A stretch of DNA of 64,000 nt. Origin: Brasenia schreberi (lineage: Eukaryota; Streptophyta; Magnoliopsida; Nymphaeales; Cabombaceae). Of this stretch, positions 1 through 10,000 are shown piece after piece. Position 1 is the first letter of the stretch; each line of letters begins with the position of its first letter. The stretch covers positions 15,081,501-15,145,500 of the forward strand of contig JAYKKT010000086.1 of the NCBI GenBank assembly GCA_036023115.1, written 5' to 3'. Both the position numbers and the translations under genes were made by a program. Below the pieces are notes generated by a model. It ran no database searches and was not told the DNA's origin. It saw only the letters and a list, made by a program, of their open reading frames with translations.

Positions 1-393
1 CGCAGTAGGCAACCCAGTCCAATGATGGTTTGGCTACCTCTTCTCGCAGAGCCTACCATCTAAGCATGTCAGCACCAAGAGCTAAAGCTTGGCTTGGCTA
101 GATGGGGCAACTTGGAAGAAAGTTAAAGGTCATGATCTGAAACCGACCTTGCTCATAACACTTCCCCGCGTACAAAAAGGCAAAACCACAACCACACCTT
201 CGGTTGAATCAGGTAAACATTGAATACCCATGAAGGTGAAATGCACAAATCGCATACTTAAAATAGAATACCGACTTCAGCCACCATTATAAAAAATGTG
301 TTCCCCCAAAAGACACATTTCTAACGAATGCATTAATGAAAACAAAACCAAACAGAAAAGGATAACCTCATAACTCATCATTTCCTTCCCTAG
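1..393 (-). other. 3' flank and 3' UTR of the ribosomal protein S3a gene
   Basis: This stretch lies downstream of the S3a stop codon on the minus strand and must hold its 3' UTR. I see no open frame and no clear AATAAA on the minus strand, so the polyadenylation site cannot be placed. Confidence 0.5.
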
Positions 394-3300
394 TCATGCT
401 CCAACTACTTCTGTTTCGCCTTCGGCCATCGTCTCGTCTGCAGCCTTATCAACCTTCACGCCAACATCTTCTGAGTAGTCACCATGAACCTGAAAGCGAA
501 CACAACATGATCATAAGCATATACTCAGAGATGTGAAGAATAATGTCTCTAAGTAATGGCTAAAGTGGGTTATGGCATGCCTCCATTAGCTTGCCAAGAT
601 CAAATTTGGGGGCCTTCAAGATCTTCACTTTCCGAATGAATACATTTTGCAATGGATAGATGTTTGATGTTGCCTTCTCTATCTCCTTGCCGATCATTTC
701 TGGAATAAACTTTTGCACCAATTCTTTCAGGTCACATGAAGTTGCCTGGTTTATCATGATCTCCCTCATCTTCCGGCGGATCTGACGAGACATCACATCG
801 AAATGTAAACAAACAGGTAAAACTATATTATATATACATATATATGTGGGTGTGGGCGTGCACATGTGCATGTGCCTGCCAGTAAAGCTTGTTAACTGGC
901 ACTTGAAGCCAACAGACACAAAGAGATGCATTTGGAGTGCATATGATTGTCCAAAAGGATTTGAATTTAACAATTTATTAAATTCGAAAGGAACATGCTA
1001 TGTCACACGGGTACGGGTACGGGTGCGGGATACGGCAAATTTCAAAAATTTTGAATGCGGCGACACGGCTAGAGTATATAATATTATATATTATATATAA
1101 TATTGAAGCTACATAAATCAATCCTAATACAACTAGTATTTGCTAATTTTGGGTGCGCGTAGGTATCATCAATTAGCAAGTTCCCTCATAATGATTTGAA
1201 ACTTAAAATGATTTTACGAGCTGCAAAATATCAAGTTATGGATTCAAAGAGTTTCCAGATCTTTTGTAGGATATAACATATACTAGTATTTGTACTAGGA
1301 TCTACTAGTGATGTCATACTCTTCTGTTCTATATTCTTTTGTTCTATTGATCTGGCAATGTTCCTGGTCTTCAAATGTGTTTGGTGACATATATTATTTT
1401 GTGCAAAGGCATTCAGTATAGAGTCAAGAATCCAATCACATGGAGAAAAAAGAAACCAATTGTCCACACCCAAAATCATTCAAGCTAATATTGTATGAAG
1501 CTACAATAGCAAGTACACAACTTTATATTAAAGCAAAACACATAAATGGTAAACAACTACTAATTTCATCATAATACACAAATCAATCTTTATTATCCGG
1601 ACCCATTTATCCGTGAGTTACAAAAAAAAAAAACAATTTTTTTTGCCATGCCGCACCGACACGGTGTCGGTGTCGCACCAGTGTTGAGGTCAACACTCCA
1701 CCCCTTAGAAGTGTTTGTGTGACTTAGGGAACATGATACTCTCAAAACCTGCTCAAATGAGAATCCAAATTTCAGTTTGAAAATAATAGATTCAACAAAC
1801 ATGGAGGTGGCTGTGGATGCATAATCTATCATGTGATGGTAGGTATCCTACGTCACATTCCAATTTGCATATACATTCATCTTAAGGCTATGACCAAATT
1901 TGCAATAATCTCTAAGCCATTCAGCTGCCCACAACCCAATAGCTTATGTCGAAAAGAAGAAAAGACAACCATGTTCTTGGGAACAGCAACGCAAAATGAT
2001 ATTCCCAGGACATGCACTGGCTCTAATAAGCAAAACAAGACAAGATAGGACCAAAAACCAACAAATATAGTACCAGAATCGTTTCTAACCTGACGGGTCT
2101 GGCTGGACTGTGCATAAGATGTACGCTTAACCTGATTAGGACGTCTCTTGGTGAATCCAATGCAGAACATTCTTAGCATGTAGTTGTCTGTGGTTTTCAC
2201 ATCTACATGGGCTTCAATCAGCGTCTGCCACTTGCGAACCAAAGACCTCAGCTTGTCGGTGGTGAAATTCATTCCCTAGAAGATGAAATATTTTTATGCC
2301 AGATGCTCGTTTCACATCAAAACCAGATACAATAGTATAAGTTCTAAAATAACTTATTTTACCCAGAAGTTGGTGAGAACGTTCCTTCCTTGAACATCCT
2401 CAGCCCGCAAGCGGATCTTTCTGTATGATTGGTCCTCATCAGCTTGGAGGTCAGCCAAGTTGATCTCAAAAACTCTATGCTTCAGACCTTCAGAAGCTAT
2501 CTGCATCAAGAAGGATAAAGGCTTATTAACTGAAATGATAAAGTAAGCAACAAACAAAATAAACACCAGGGGCAACAGGAGAATTCCAATTAAAATGACG
2601 CTTTGAGCAGCCACCTTGACTGACATATTCTGTCAAACCTATCAAAACAGACCTACATTCATGTTTTCTGTAAAGCATGATGTGCAAAAAACATTCAAGT
2701 AACAGTGTATACAACATGAAACTGACCAAATATAAAAGCAATTTCATATCAACATAAACCACTCAGAGGAAAGCTCTTCATCCCATAAACCTTTGCATGC
2801 ATAAACAACTAAAGGTCAGTAATGATCAATATGCAAGCACAGATGCATGAACGTACACATACACATTTTGACATGCAAAAGCATAGCAATGACAGAAAGC
2901 AATGATGCTGACACCAACCCCGCTTCTTCAAAAGTTATAGCTTTCACGGCCTACAGAATTAAATAATGTCAAGGAATAATATCTTAAAAATGCATAGCAA
3001 GGCATGTAGCAACCCCCGACTTAAGTGTCATTTTTATCATTATGAAGGGGACCATTTGCACAGATACTGGTAGTTACAAATGAACAGAATATGAGAGAAA
3101 GATTCATTCTCTCCCACGTGAATCATTTCCATACCCCTTGAGAAGAAAAGCAGATTCCCTCATGCTGAGACAATTCCAAACCCTTGACGGTTGAACCAAA
3201 CATACATTGTCATTGTGCTCTATTTCACCGTCATATACTGCATATTTTACATAAACAGGAAATAAACTCTAACAAGGAAATCTTACTTTAATGGAAGCAA

Positions 3301-4464
3301 CAAGATAATAGCCACAAAAAGTCATCACACAATTACAATTGCAAGATATGGATCAATTTGACTGAAACAACCTCACAACTGTAATAGGGTCATAAACACT
3401 TGACCTATTTGGTTATGTTTCACAACTACATCTCAGATCCGAGATATCGTGGATGACTCGAATTACAATCTGAAACTCATCTTAGGCACACCTACGTTAT
3501 CTTTTAACAGATTGCAGCCCCAGTCAAATTTCCCACCAGACAAGGTCTTCCGTGAACGGCCAGAACAAGACCACCTCGGAACCAAAAGAAGCAATGCCCC
3601 GCCTCTGACTAAATAAGTAAAATATCGCCAACAAGCAGTGGTATTTCACTTGTACCGACGAAACAGCTCCTGCTTATCCCACAACTCTCAAGTCAGGAAT
3701 TGAGAAGACCGATCTCAAGTCTGAATCGTACATATGCAGGCGTTTCAAATAACAAAATCGCATCTAAGTTAACGGGAACTACAAGGCAAAACCATATCCA
3801 TAAATAAGACTGCTTAGTTGAGACTAGTTTATTTGAGATCTCAAACAAATTTTAAGTTTTAAATTCTCCGGAAAAGAAAAGGAAACACCTTGTTGATGCG
3901 ATTGTTAATCAAGATCGACGTCATTGTAAAGCGACTAAAACCACAACTATATAAGAATATTTCCCGTCCAAGGACAATTCAAGCAAGCCGGACAAGGCAG
4001 TGTTGGACTTATTATCAACCATAGCATAATTCAATCAAAATGTAAGCAAGATGAGGGATCTTTCTTCTTAGGACAATAACTTCCAGAAGAATCCATAACG
4101 AACTATGAGCCGTCTGAATGTAGTTCTACAAGACGGAAAACAAAGTCCCTACCTTAGTTCCCTGAGTTCGCGTAACGAGAGTTTTGCCGACGGTGCGGAC
4201 ATTAAAGATCGACGGTGCCTTCACGTCATACCAATCCTTCTTGGAGAAAGGATCAACACTGCATTGAACACAACAAAAGGGGCAGACTTGAGATCACTAT
4301 TTAAACAACGAGCATATAGAGACAATTATAGGTTTCCTGTTTTCACTTACGCCTTCTTCTTCCCTCCCTTCTTCCCCTTCGAGATCCTTTTGTTCTTCCT
4401 GTGAATAAATACGCAAGACCATCAGCAACGCATGTGAGTGTATGAGCGTCGCGTGTGTGTACGT

Positions 4465-4520
<56 letters not shown>

Positions 4521-4532
4521 CCCGACGGCCAT
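394..4532 (-). CDS. RPS3A: 40S ribosomal protein S3a (eS1), seven exons, complete
   Basis: This gene encodes a structural protein of the small ribosomal subunit, eS1, which sits near the mRNA exit site on the 40S platform. Minus-strand coding exons are 4522-4532, 4351-4398, 4153-4258, 2363-2500, 2090-2275, 581-781 and 394-489. Together they give 786 nt, or 261 residues plus a TGA stop, close to the usual ~262 of plant S3a. The frame is open across every junction. Recognisable stretches are the basic N-terminus ([19 protein letters not shown]), [68 protein letters not shown] sequence and the acidic tail ending EVVGA. The 11-nt first coding exon was found by matching the splice to the second exon. 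Introns are GT-AG except intron 6, which is GC-AG. The family assignment is certain; expression is inferred. Confidence 0.96.
490..580 (-). other. Intron 6 of RPS3A, a non-canonical GC-AG intron
   Basis: The exon upstream ends ...ATG GAG and is followed directly by GCATGC; the next exon starts after TTTCAG with GTT CAT GGT. Joining there gives the expected LME-VHGDYS stretch. No GT lies near the exon end that would keep the frame, so the GC donor is the only fit I can find. Confidence 0.85.
1004..1690. repeat. Possible MITE in intron 5 of RPS3A
   Basis: The left side carries GTCACACGGGTACGGGTACG and repeated GACACGG motifs. The right side carries GCACCGACACGGTGTCGGTG and GCACCAGTG. The two ends are roughly inverted and GC-rich around an AT-rich core. 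This is typical of hAT-like MITEs, whose ends are rich in CGGGT and GACAC. The ends and target-site duplication are not clear, so the limits are approximate. Confidence 0.4.
4466..4517. repeat. (GA)n microsatellite inside intron 1 of RPS3A
   Basis: About 26 GA units read as (CT)n on the gene strand. They begin a few bases after the intron 1 donor (GT at 4521-4520). Intron 1 is only 123 bp (4399-4521), so over 40% of it is this repeat. Confidence 0.95.
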
Positions 4533-4585
4533 GGCTGAAACTGCAAGTAAAGCACAGAGACGCGTCAAATTTTCCAACAAAAGAA

Positions 4586-4598
4586 AAACCCTAAACCC
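4586..4598 (+). promoter_or_regulatory. telo-box-type element upstream of RPS3A
   Basis: The sequence AAACCCTAAACCC lies 54 bp upstream of the S3a start codon. The telo-box (AAACCCTAA) is a known promoter or leader element of many plant ribosomal protein genes, so the position fits a role in this gene's transcription. The function here is inferred. Confidence 0.6.
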
Positions 4599-4619
4599 AC
4601 CGTTATATGCGGATCGGTA

Positions 4620-6290
4620 ATGGGGAGGTCAGATACCGGATCCGGATTTTAATTAATGGACCCAACAACGGATCCTTCTCCAACTTAAAACCAGATAGTG
4701 AACTAAAGTCGCGCTTTGTCCGATTCCGACCCGATCCAACTGCATAATAGATCACTTGTTTCATAATAATTCAGCTCTTATAGCCACTTCTAGCTTCCGG
4801 TTCATGGATTAAACTGATGATGGCATCGGTGTCCCCTGCCAACCAGTCTAAGTCTTCTTTATTTGGTTCACTCATATGTTTTGTACAAAAACCTTTTATA
4901 TAAGAGCCCCTAACTTACTAATGTAGTGTGTTAGGGCCACACACTCCTTTCTACTATCAATAAACCTTTTGTCTTATCGCTTTGTCTTAAATGCGTTTTT
5001 GTTGCCTTTGCTCTTAAGTGTTTATTGTTTTGCATGGTATGAGTTGAGTGGATGTGAATGTCCATTTTAGACCTTAGCATTTAAGAAAAGAGCCCATCTC
5101 ACATTCCCTGTCGGGAGTTGTCTGAATTACTTATCTGTTACATCACTTTGGAAATCTAATAAGACACGTTGTGATCCTCATCGACTCTTCCGATGGTCAA
5201 GATGTGACACTAGCTACACAATCCCTTAAAAGGGATTTATTTATATAGTTTGATTGGATGCAATGTCCACCACAAGGATACCATGCACCACCTTACAATC
5301 CCACTAAGTCGGCTACAATCATGCTACTCAACAATGAGGTGATCAACCAAGGGAGTCTCGAACTGCCACACCCTCTTCTCTTCCTTCAACTTCTCCATAC
5401 TCTCACCTCACATGTTCTTTAAGGAGTCTCTAAATGACTCAACTGCTAAATGATAATAGTTGACTCCCTTTTATATCACATGATACATGACTCTTAGGAC
5501 ACAACCACATGGATGCCCCTAGTAGGACACCACTCGGGTATGGTTTGAATCCCATAAGCATAAGAACTCGAACTAGCTTCATGACTCAAACACACACATG
5601 CCTGACTAAAACCTCCCTTTACCGAATAAATATTTAGAACTTTTGTGGTACTCATTTGACTTGCTAATTACAAGACTCAAACATAGACAATAAACCTCTT
5701 TTAGTTACCCTAAACCTCTATATGACCTAACCAAAGGCAGATGTCAAAACATCTTTATGGGCCGGTTAGAACTTGGCAATCAACATGGGGCTAAGTGGAG
5801 CGGGCACTAGTTGATTTCCTGAAACTAGTGGTGTAATAATCTTTCTCTGGTTGAGTGAAACCTCGTTCTAAAGGTCATGTGTCCCCAACATCTGTGTGAG
5901 CTCCTCCAACTCAACCTATACTGTCCTTGGTGTTGCCTCCTCCCACATGTTGTCTACCTATATGAGCATGCCTCCAAGAATGTTGAATCATGTCTCCTTT
6001 TTGACCTCTCATTGGTGTCAAGTTGATTGTGGCCCCATACAACCTCCATGACGTCTAGTCTATTGACTTGACTATAGGCGAGTGTCTCCTGGTACAACCT
6101 CCCTACCTGTGACAGGTAACAAGTTCTTGACATGCCCTACAGGTGTTGATTGCCTGACATCCTTCCTGATTGCTCACTAGGACCTAGGTCACGTTGTTAT
6201 TATTGTTTGATACCTACTAGGTGCATCTATGGTACATTATCTTAAGCATGCATGATACTTCTAGGTGTGAGATCCACTACACGGCTACTC
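4620..6290 (+). other. Intergenic stretch with LTR-like promoter and poly(A) signals
   Basis: No gene is visible. TATATAAG at 4897-4904 is followed 72 bp later by AATAAA at 4969-4974. A short TATA to poly(A) spacing like this is typical of the U3-R part of a plant LTR. I could not find the LTR ends or a partner copy, so this is only a hint. The rest (5.2-6.3 kb) reads as non-coding repeat-like sequence. Confidence 0.3.
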
Positions 6291-6299
6291 ATTCATTAT

Positions 6300-7450
6300 T
6301 CATATCCCGTAATGGGATGGTGGTCTCTTGGTTCACCAGCCACACTCCCCACATTGATTTGGGAACTCCAAAACCCTATTGGAGTAGTTTCAGCTATACT
6401 ACCTCTTGGGAAGATTTCTGCATATAGGCAGAAACCTCTCTTGCATGATCTTTTCATTAGGCAAGTGCATGTTGAAACCACTCTAATCTCTAGGGAGTTT
6501 CATGTGTCTTCTAATTAATAGTTTCCCTTGCTTCTCGATGCATGTGATTGTTCCTGATGCTGCAACAATCCTCCTCCTCCTTCAACTACCATTTGTGTTG
6601 ATGAATGGTAGGACTTCTCTCACATAGAGCAAACTTCCTAGGTAAGGTGCATTCATCATTTTGGCTGCACAAAGGAAGTCACAACCAAGGACAACTAGGA
6701 ACCCCATCAAATCCACCATGATGGGGCCCAAGTCTCCAATCCACTAGTCCACATGGAACCAACAAGTGGGTGTCACACTCACCATTCGGGTTGGCTCTCC
6801 CATGGATACTTTCACCAACTAGTTGGATGCACCCAACCATTGGCATGATAGAGTTTGTCACCATATAATCCACCATGGCACGTATAGTACGTCATTCAAA
6901 ATGATCTCCTACAAATATGAGGCTCGCATACAAGTTTTCATGTGCTTCCAACCATATTTAATAAAGGAAGGGGCATTGCTTGGGCAACATCTTCATCATT
7001 TTCCAACTTGGGTTGTGGTTCCTCTTCTTTCATCGTTATTACAAGCATAGTACGCCTCCACCTCCAACTGGTTGATGCTAGGGCTGATTCAACTTCCCAC
7101 ATGTTGTTGTGAATCACCATGATTCTCGTCTCCCATACCAAGGCTTGAGTTCTCCTTCTCCTTGTGGTCACCCCAGAGGTCAATTGGTCCTTTGGCAATT
7201 ATCGTGGCTACATAGACGAACATGGGATTATGCCACTTCATCTCAGTTTGGGTACATGTGTGGAGCCCATAAACGAACAAGAATAGCTTGTTCTTGTCTT
7301 GTGGGATTATGCCACTCCTGGTGTGTTTCACCGTGAGTAGAATTGTTGCATATCTCATCCTTCAATTTTTCCCACGTAATAATGAGAGGTTGTCCATCTA
7401 TTTCGTTGATCTATTTACTTGACATGTCACCACAACCTTGCACCACTTTC
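6300..7450 (-). pseudogene. Decayed Ty3/gypsy gag-protease region
   Basis: Translated in shifting frames on the minus strand, this shows a gag-like stretch (TWEKLKDEICNNST near 7.36 kb). It then shows an aspartic-protease-like C-terminal part near 6.6-6.75 kb with MVDLMGFLVVLGCDFL followed by AAKMMNAPYLGSLL. That pattern matches the VxLGxDFLxxAK...P motif of plant gypsy proteases. Stops and frameshifts are frequent. No RT or integrase follows on this strand, so only the 5' half of a polyprotein survives. The region is too decayed for a lineage call. Confidence 0.5.
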
Positions 7451-8330
7451 CATGTCGAGCACAACTTGAAGTAGTTAGTCCTTAGATATACACGTTGCTT
7501 CAAAATATGCTTCTACATCATATATTTAGTGTGGCAACTCGAGTGTCTCATGGGCGAAGAAGAGACTACAGGACAACACCATGTGCTATAAGGGTGCATG
7601 GGTGTTGATTGGGGTGTAGCCAATGTAGACTGCTTTCAATTCAGACTGCAACCTTTGAAAAGCTTCCTCCAAAACTATGTCTGAGATGACCTTGTATGCA
7701 CTATATTGGATGGTGTGAATCAATCCCAATAGGGGGACTAGGCAAGGGTTGGCTTTGGTTATAGGGTATGGCCAAACCTCCCTTGTCTGACACCTGCTAA
7801 TAATGGATAGCGGGCACCTAGTTGGAGCATTTATAAGTCCAACTTGCAAGACACCCCTACACTGGTATGGTCTTAAACAAGAAAGGACTTAGCACGACCC
7901 CACAAAAGTTGTCTAGTGTCAAGCAATGCCCTTCTTGGCTACCACAACCCAAGGACGATACATGATGTGCTTTTAACCATAAATTCCAACTCAATCTCAT
8001 AAATTTGAACAAAAGAAAGAATGAAATATATGGCACAAGTTATTTCTTAAAATAGCATCCCACCTAAAATAAATGCCCATGCAACATAACCTACTAGATC
8101 GATCAACGGGTAACATCACATGCTCCACAATATGATCAATATCTCAAACGCCACATATCTTATAAAATAATATACATGTTTGATTATTATTTCAAGCAAG
8201 GTACTTCAATATCTTCAACTCATCATCCCATCTAAAACTCATCAATAATGTGCATGTTAAATATCACTTGGAGAGCTAGAAGAGAATCATCTATATATGA
8301 AGCTAAGTGCGACTTTTAGCTTGAGTAGGT
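7451..8330. other. Gene-free stretch between two retroelement remnants
   Basis: I see no supported coding signal. The minus strand has one 87-residue open frame near 7586-7849 with no recognisable motif; it could be more decayed gag. From 8.0 kb the sequence is AT-rich and featureless. Confidence 0.4.
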
Positions 8331-8340
8331 CAATTTTCTT

Positions 8341-10000
8341 GGACATATAGTTTCAAGGGAAAGACTATCTATGGACCTAGCAAAAATATTTATTATCATA
8401 AATTGGGAGCAGCCAAAGAATATCTCAGAGATTCTTAGCTTTCTTAGGTTAGATAGATATTATCAAAGGTTCGTTGAGAAACTATTGAGTATTGTTGGTT
8501 CTCCCATGAAACATAAAAGAAAGGATAATAAATGTATTTGGATTGAGGTAGATATATTCGGTTTTGAGTAAACTGGAACCTAGAACTGGAATCAAACTGC
8601 TCTTAGGAGAGGTTCTAGTTCCAGTCTCGGAACCGCCAGTTTTGGGGCGGCTCTGCTTCTAATTTCAGAACTGCCTGAAACCGATTAAATTTTCTTTTTA
8701 AGAAAGGAGACATCACTCCCCTCAACTATCATACTCCCCACCTAGCTGAATGGTAAGAAGCATCCTATTGTTGAGCCACTGCTCCACATGTGATATTTGA
8801 TGTTAAGAAAAAAATCTTTAGTAAAGAGTGGTTTAAAACCGCCAGTTTTAGTTCTAGTTCAAGGTTGGTTTCGAAAAATCATGAATTGTAACCAAACCGA
8901 GGGTTCCTTGGAATTGGTTCGACTGGTTCTAAGTGCTGATAGTTCTACGATCAGTTCAATTCTAATTCGAACCATCAGGCTGGTTTCGAACCGACCATGC
9001 CTAGATGAAAGAATGTTAGAAGAGTTTTAATGAATTGAAAATGAGATTGGCCAGTTCGCTTGTATTAACTCTCTCATTTGATAATAAGAACTTTCAACTT
9101 TATTATGATCCTCCTCTTAAGGGTTTTGGTAATGTATTGATGCAACCTGGTAAAGTCATAGCATATGTACTTTGGCACCTTAAGAAGCATGAGGTTAGCT
9201 ATCTAGTTCATATCCTCAAGCTCGTAGCAGTAGTGTTTTCATTAAAGATTTGGTGGCATTATTTTATAGCATGAAATATCAGATATTTACCGATCATAAG
9301 AGCCTTAAGTATTTACTCACGTAAGATCATTTGAACATATGCCAAATGCGATGACTTATATTCTTAGAGGATTATGATTGTGAGATTATTTATCATCCTG
9401 GTAAGACTAATGTCATGACTAATGTTTTTAGTAGAAAATACAAGAAAAAAATAGTCAATTTCTCTATGTTAGTGTGAGCTATGCCTAATTTGTGGTTGAG
9501 AGTGATAGTGGCACAGAAAGATAACCCCAAACTTTGAGCTATAATTGATGAGATTAGTAGAGGTGGCTGACTCTTATAAGATTGATGATGGTTGTTTGTG
9601 GTTCGAGGGACATGTTTGTGTTCTTTGAGATGAGCCCTTATAATAAGAGATCACACTTGGCTAAAATGTATACTAACTAGATTGTTAAGTTGTATAGCGT
9701 ACCTATGACTATTACTTTTGATAAAGATACTCGATTCACTACACAATTTCGGAGGAGCTTACATGATTCTTTGGAAACAAAATTACAATTTAATATGCTT
9801 TCACTCATACACTGACTAACAGGCAGAGCATACGATTCATACCTTAAGAGATACATTGATCTTACGTGCACTAGATTAGGGTGATTAGTGAGACGAGTAT
9901 TTGTCTTTGATCGAGTGTGCTTGCAATAATAGTTACCAGGCTAGGATTGAGGTGTCTTGTATGAAGCACTAAATGGTTTAATATCACAGGACAATCTTTG
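8341..10000 (+). pseudogene. Decayed Ty3/gypsy pol: RT end, RNase H, integrase
   Basis: The order on the plus strand matches chromovirus-type plant gypsy pol. An RT C-terminal part comes first (NWEQPKNISEILSFLRLDRYY at 8.40-8.46 kb). RNase H follows at 9.03-9.43 kb (VIAYVLWHLKKHE, then a [11 protein letters not shown] motif, then YHPGKTNVM). The integrase region shows a DRDTRF-like stretch around 9.72 kb and HTLTNRQSIRF near 9.81 kb (consensus HPQTDGQSER). Many stops and frameshifts make it non-functional. It is split after the RT by a 455-bp hAT-like insertion at 8549-9003. It lies head-to-head with the gypsy remnant at 6.3-7.4 kb, so it is a different insertion. Confidence 0.8.
8549..9003. 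mobile_element. Non-autonomous hAT-like element nested in gypsy pol
   Basis: The 455-bp insert interrupts the RT just before the SFNELK motif. Its right end read inward (TAGGCATGGTCGGTTCGAAAC) resembles its left end (TAGATATATTCGGTTTTGAG). It is flanked by GATTGAGG (8541-8548) and GATGAAAG (9004-9011), an 8-bp hAT-length target duplication with five matches and only a few later changes. Dropping the insert and one flank copy makes the conserved RT reading continue without a gap in the motif. The interior has no coding capacity, is rich in GGTTT/AACC subterminal motifs, and carries a tRNA-like stretch near 8740-8790. Confidence 0.75.

Noticed and set aside
4343..4555. Open frames built of Ser-Leu or Arg-Glu runs over GA repeats (also at 12.5, 46.9, 60.1 and 62.0 kb)
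   Set aside because: They come only from reading microsatellites and have no other support.
6300..7450. Endogenous pararetrovirus-like sequence instead of gypsy
   Set aside because: Only gag and protease-like text is seen, which fits plant gypsy elements; no movement-protein or virus-type motif was found.
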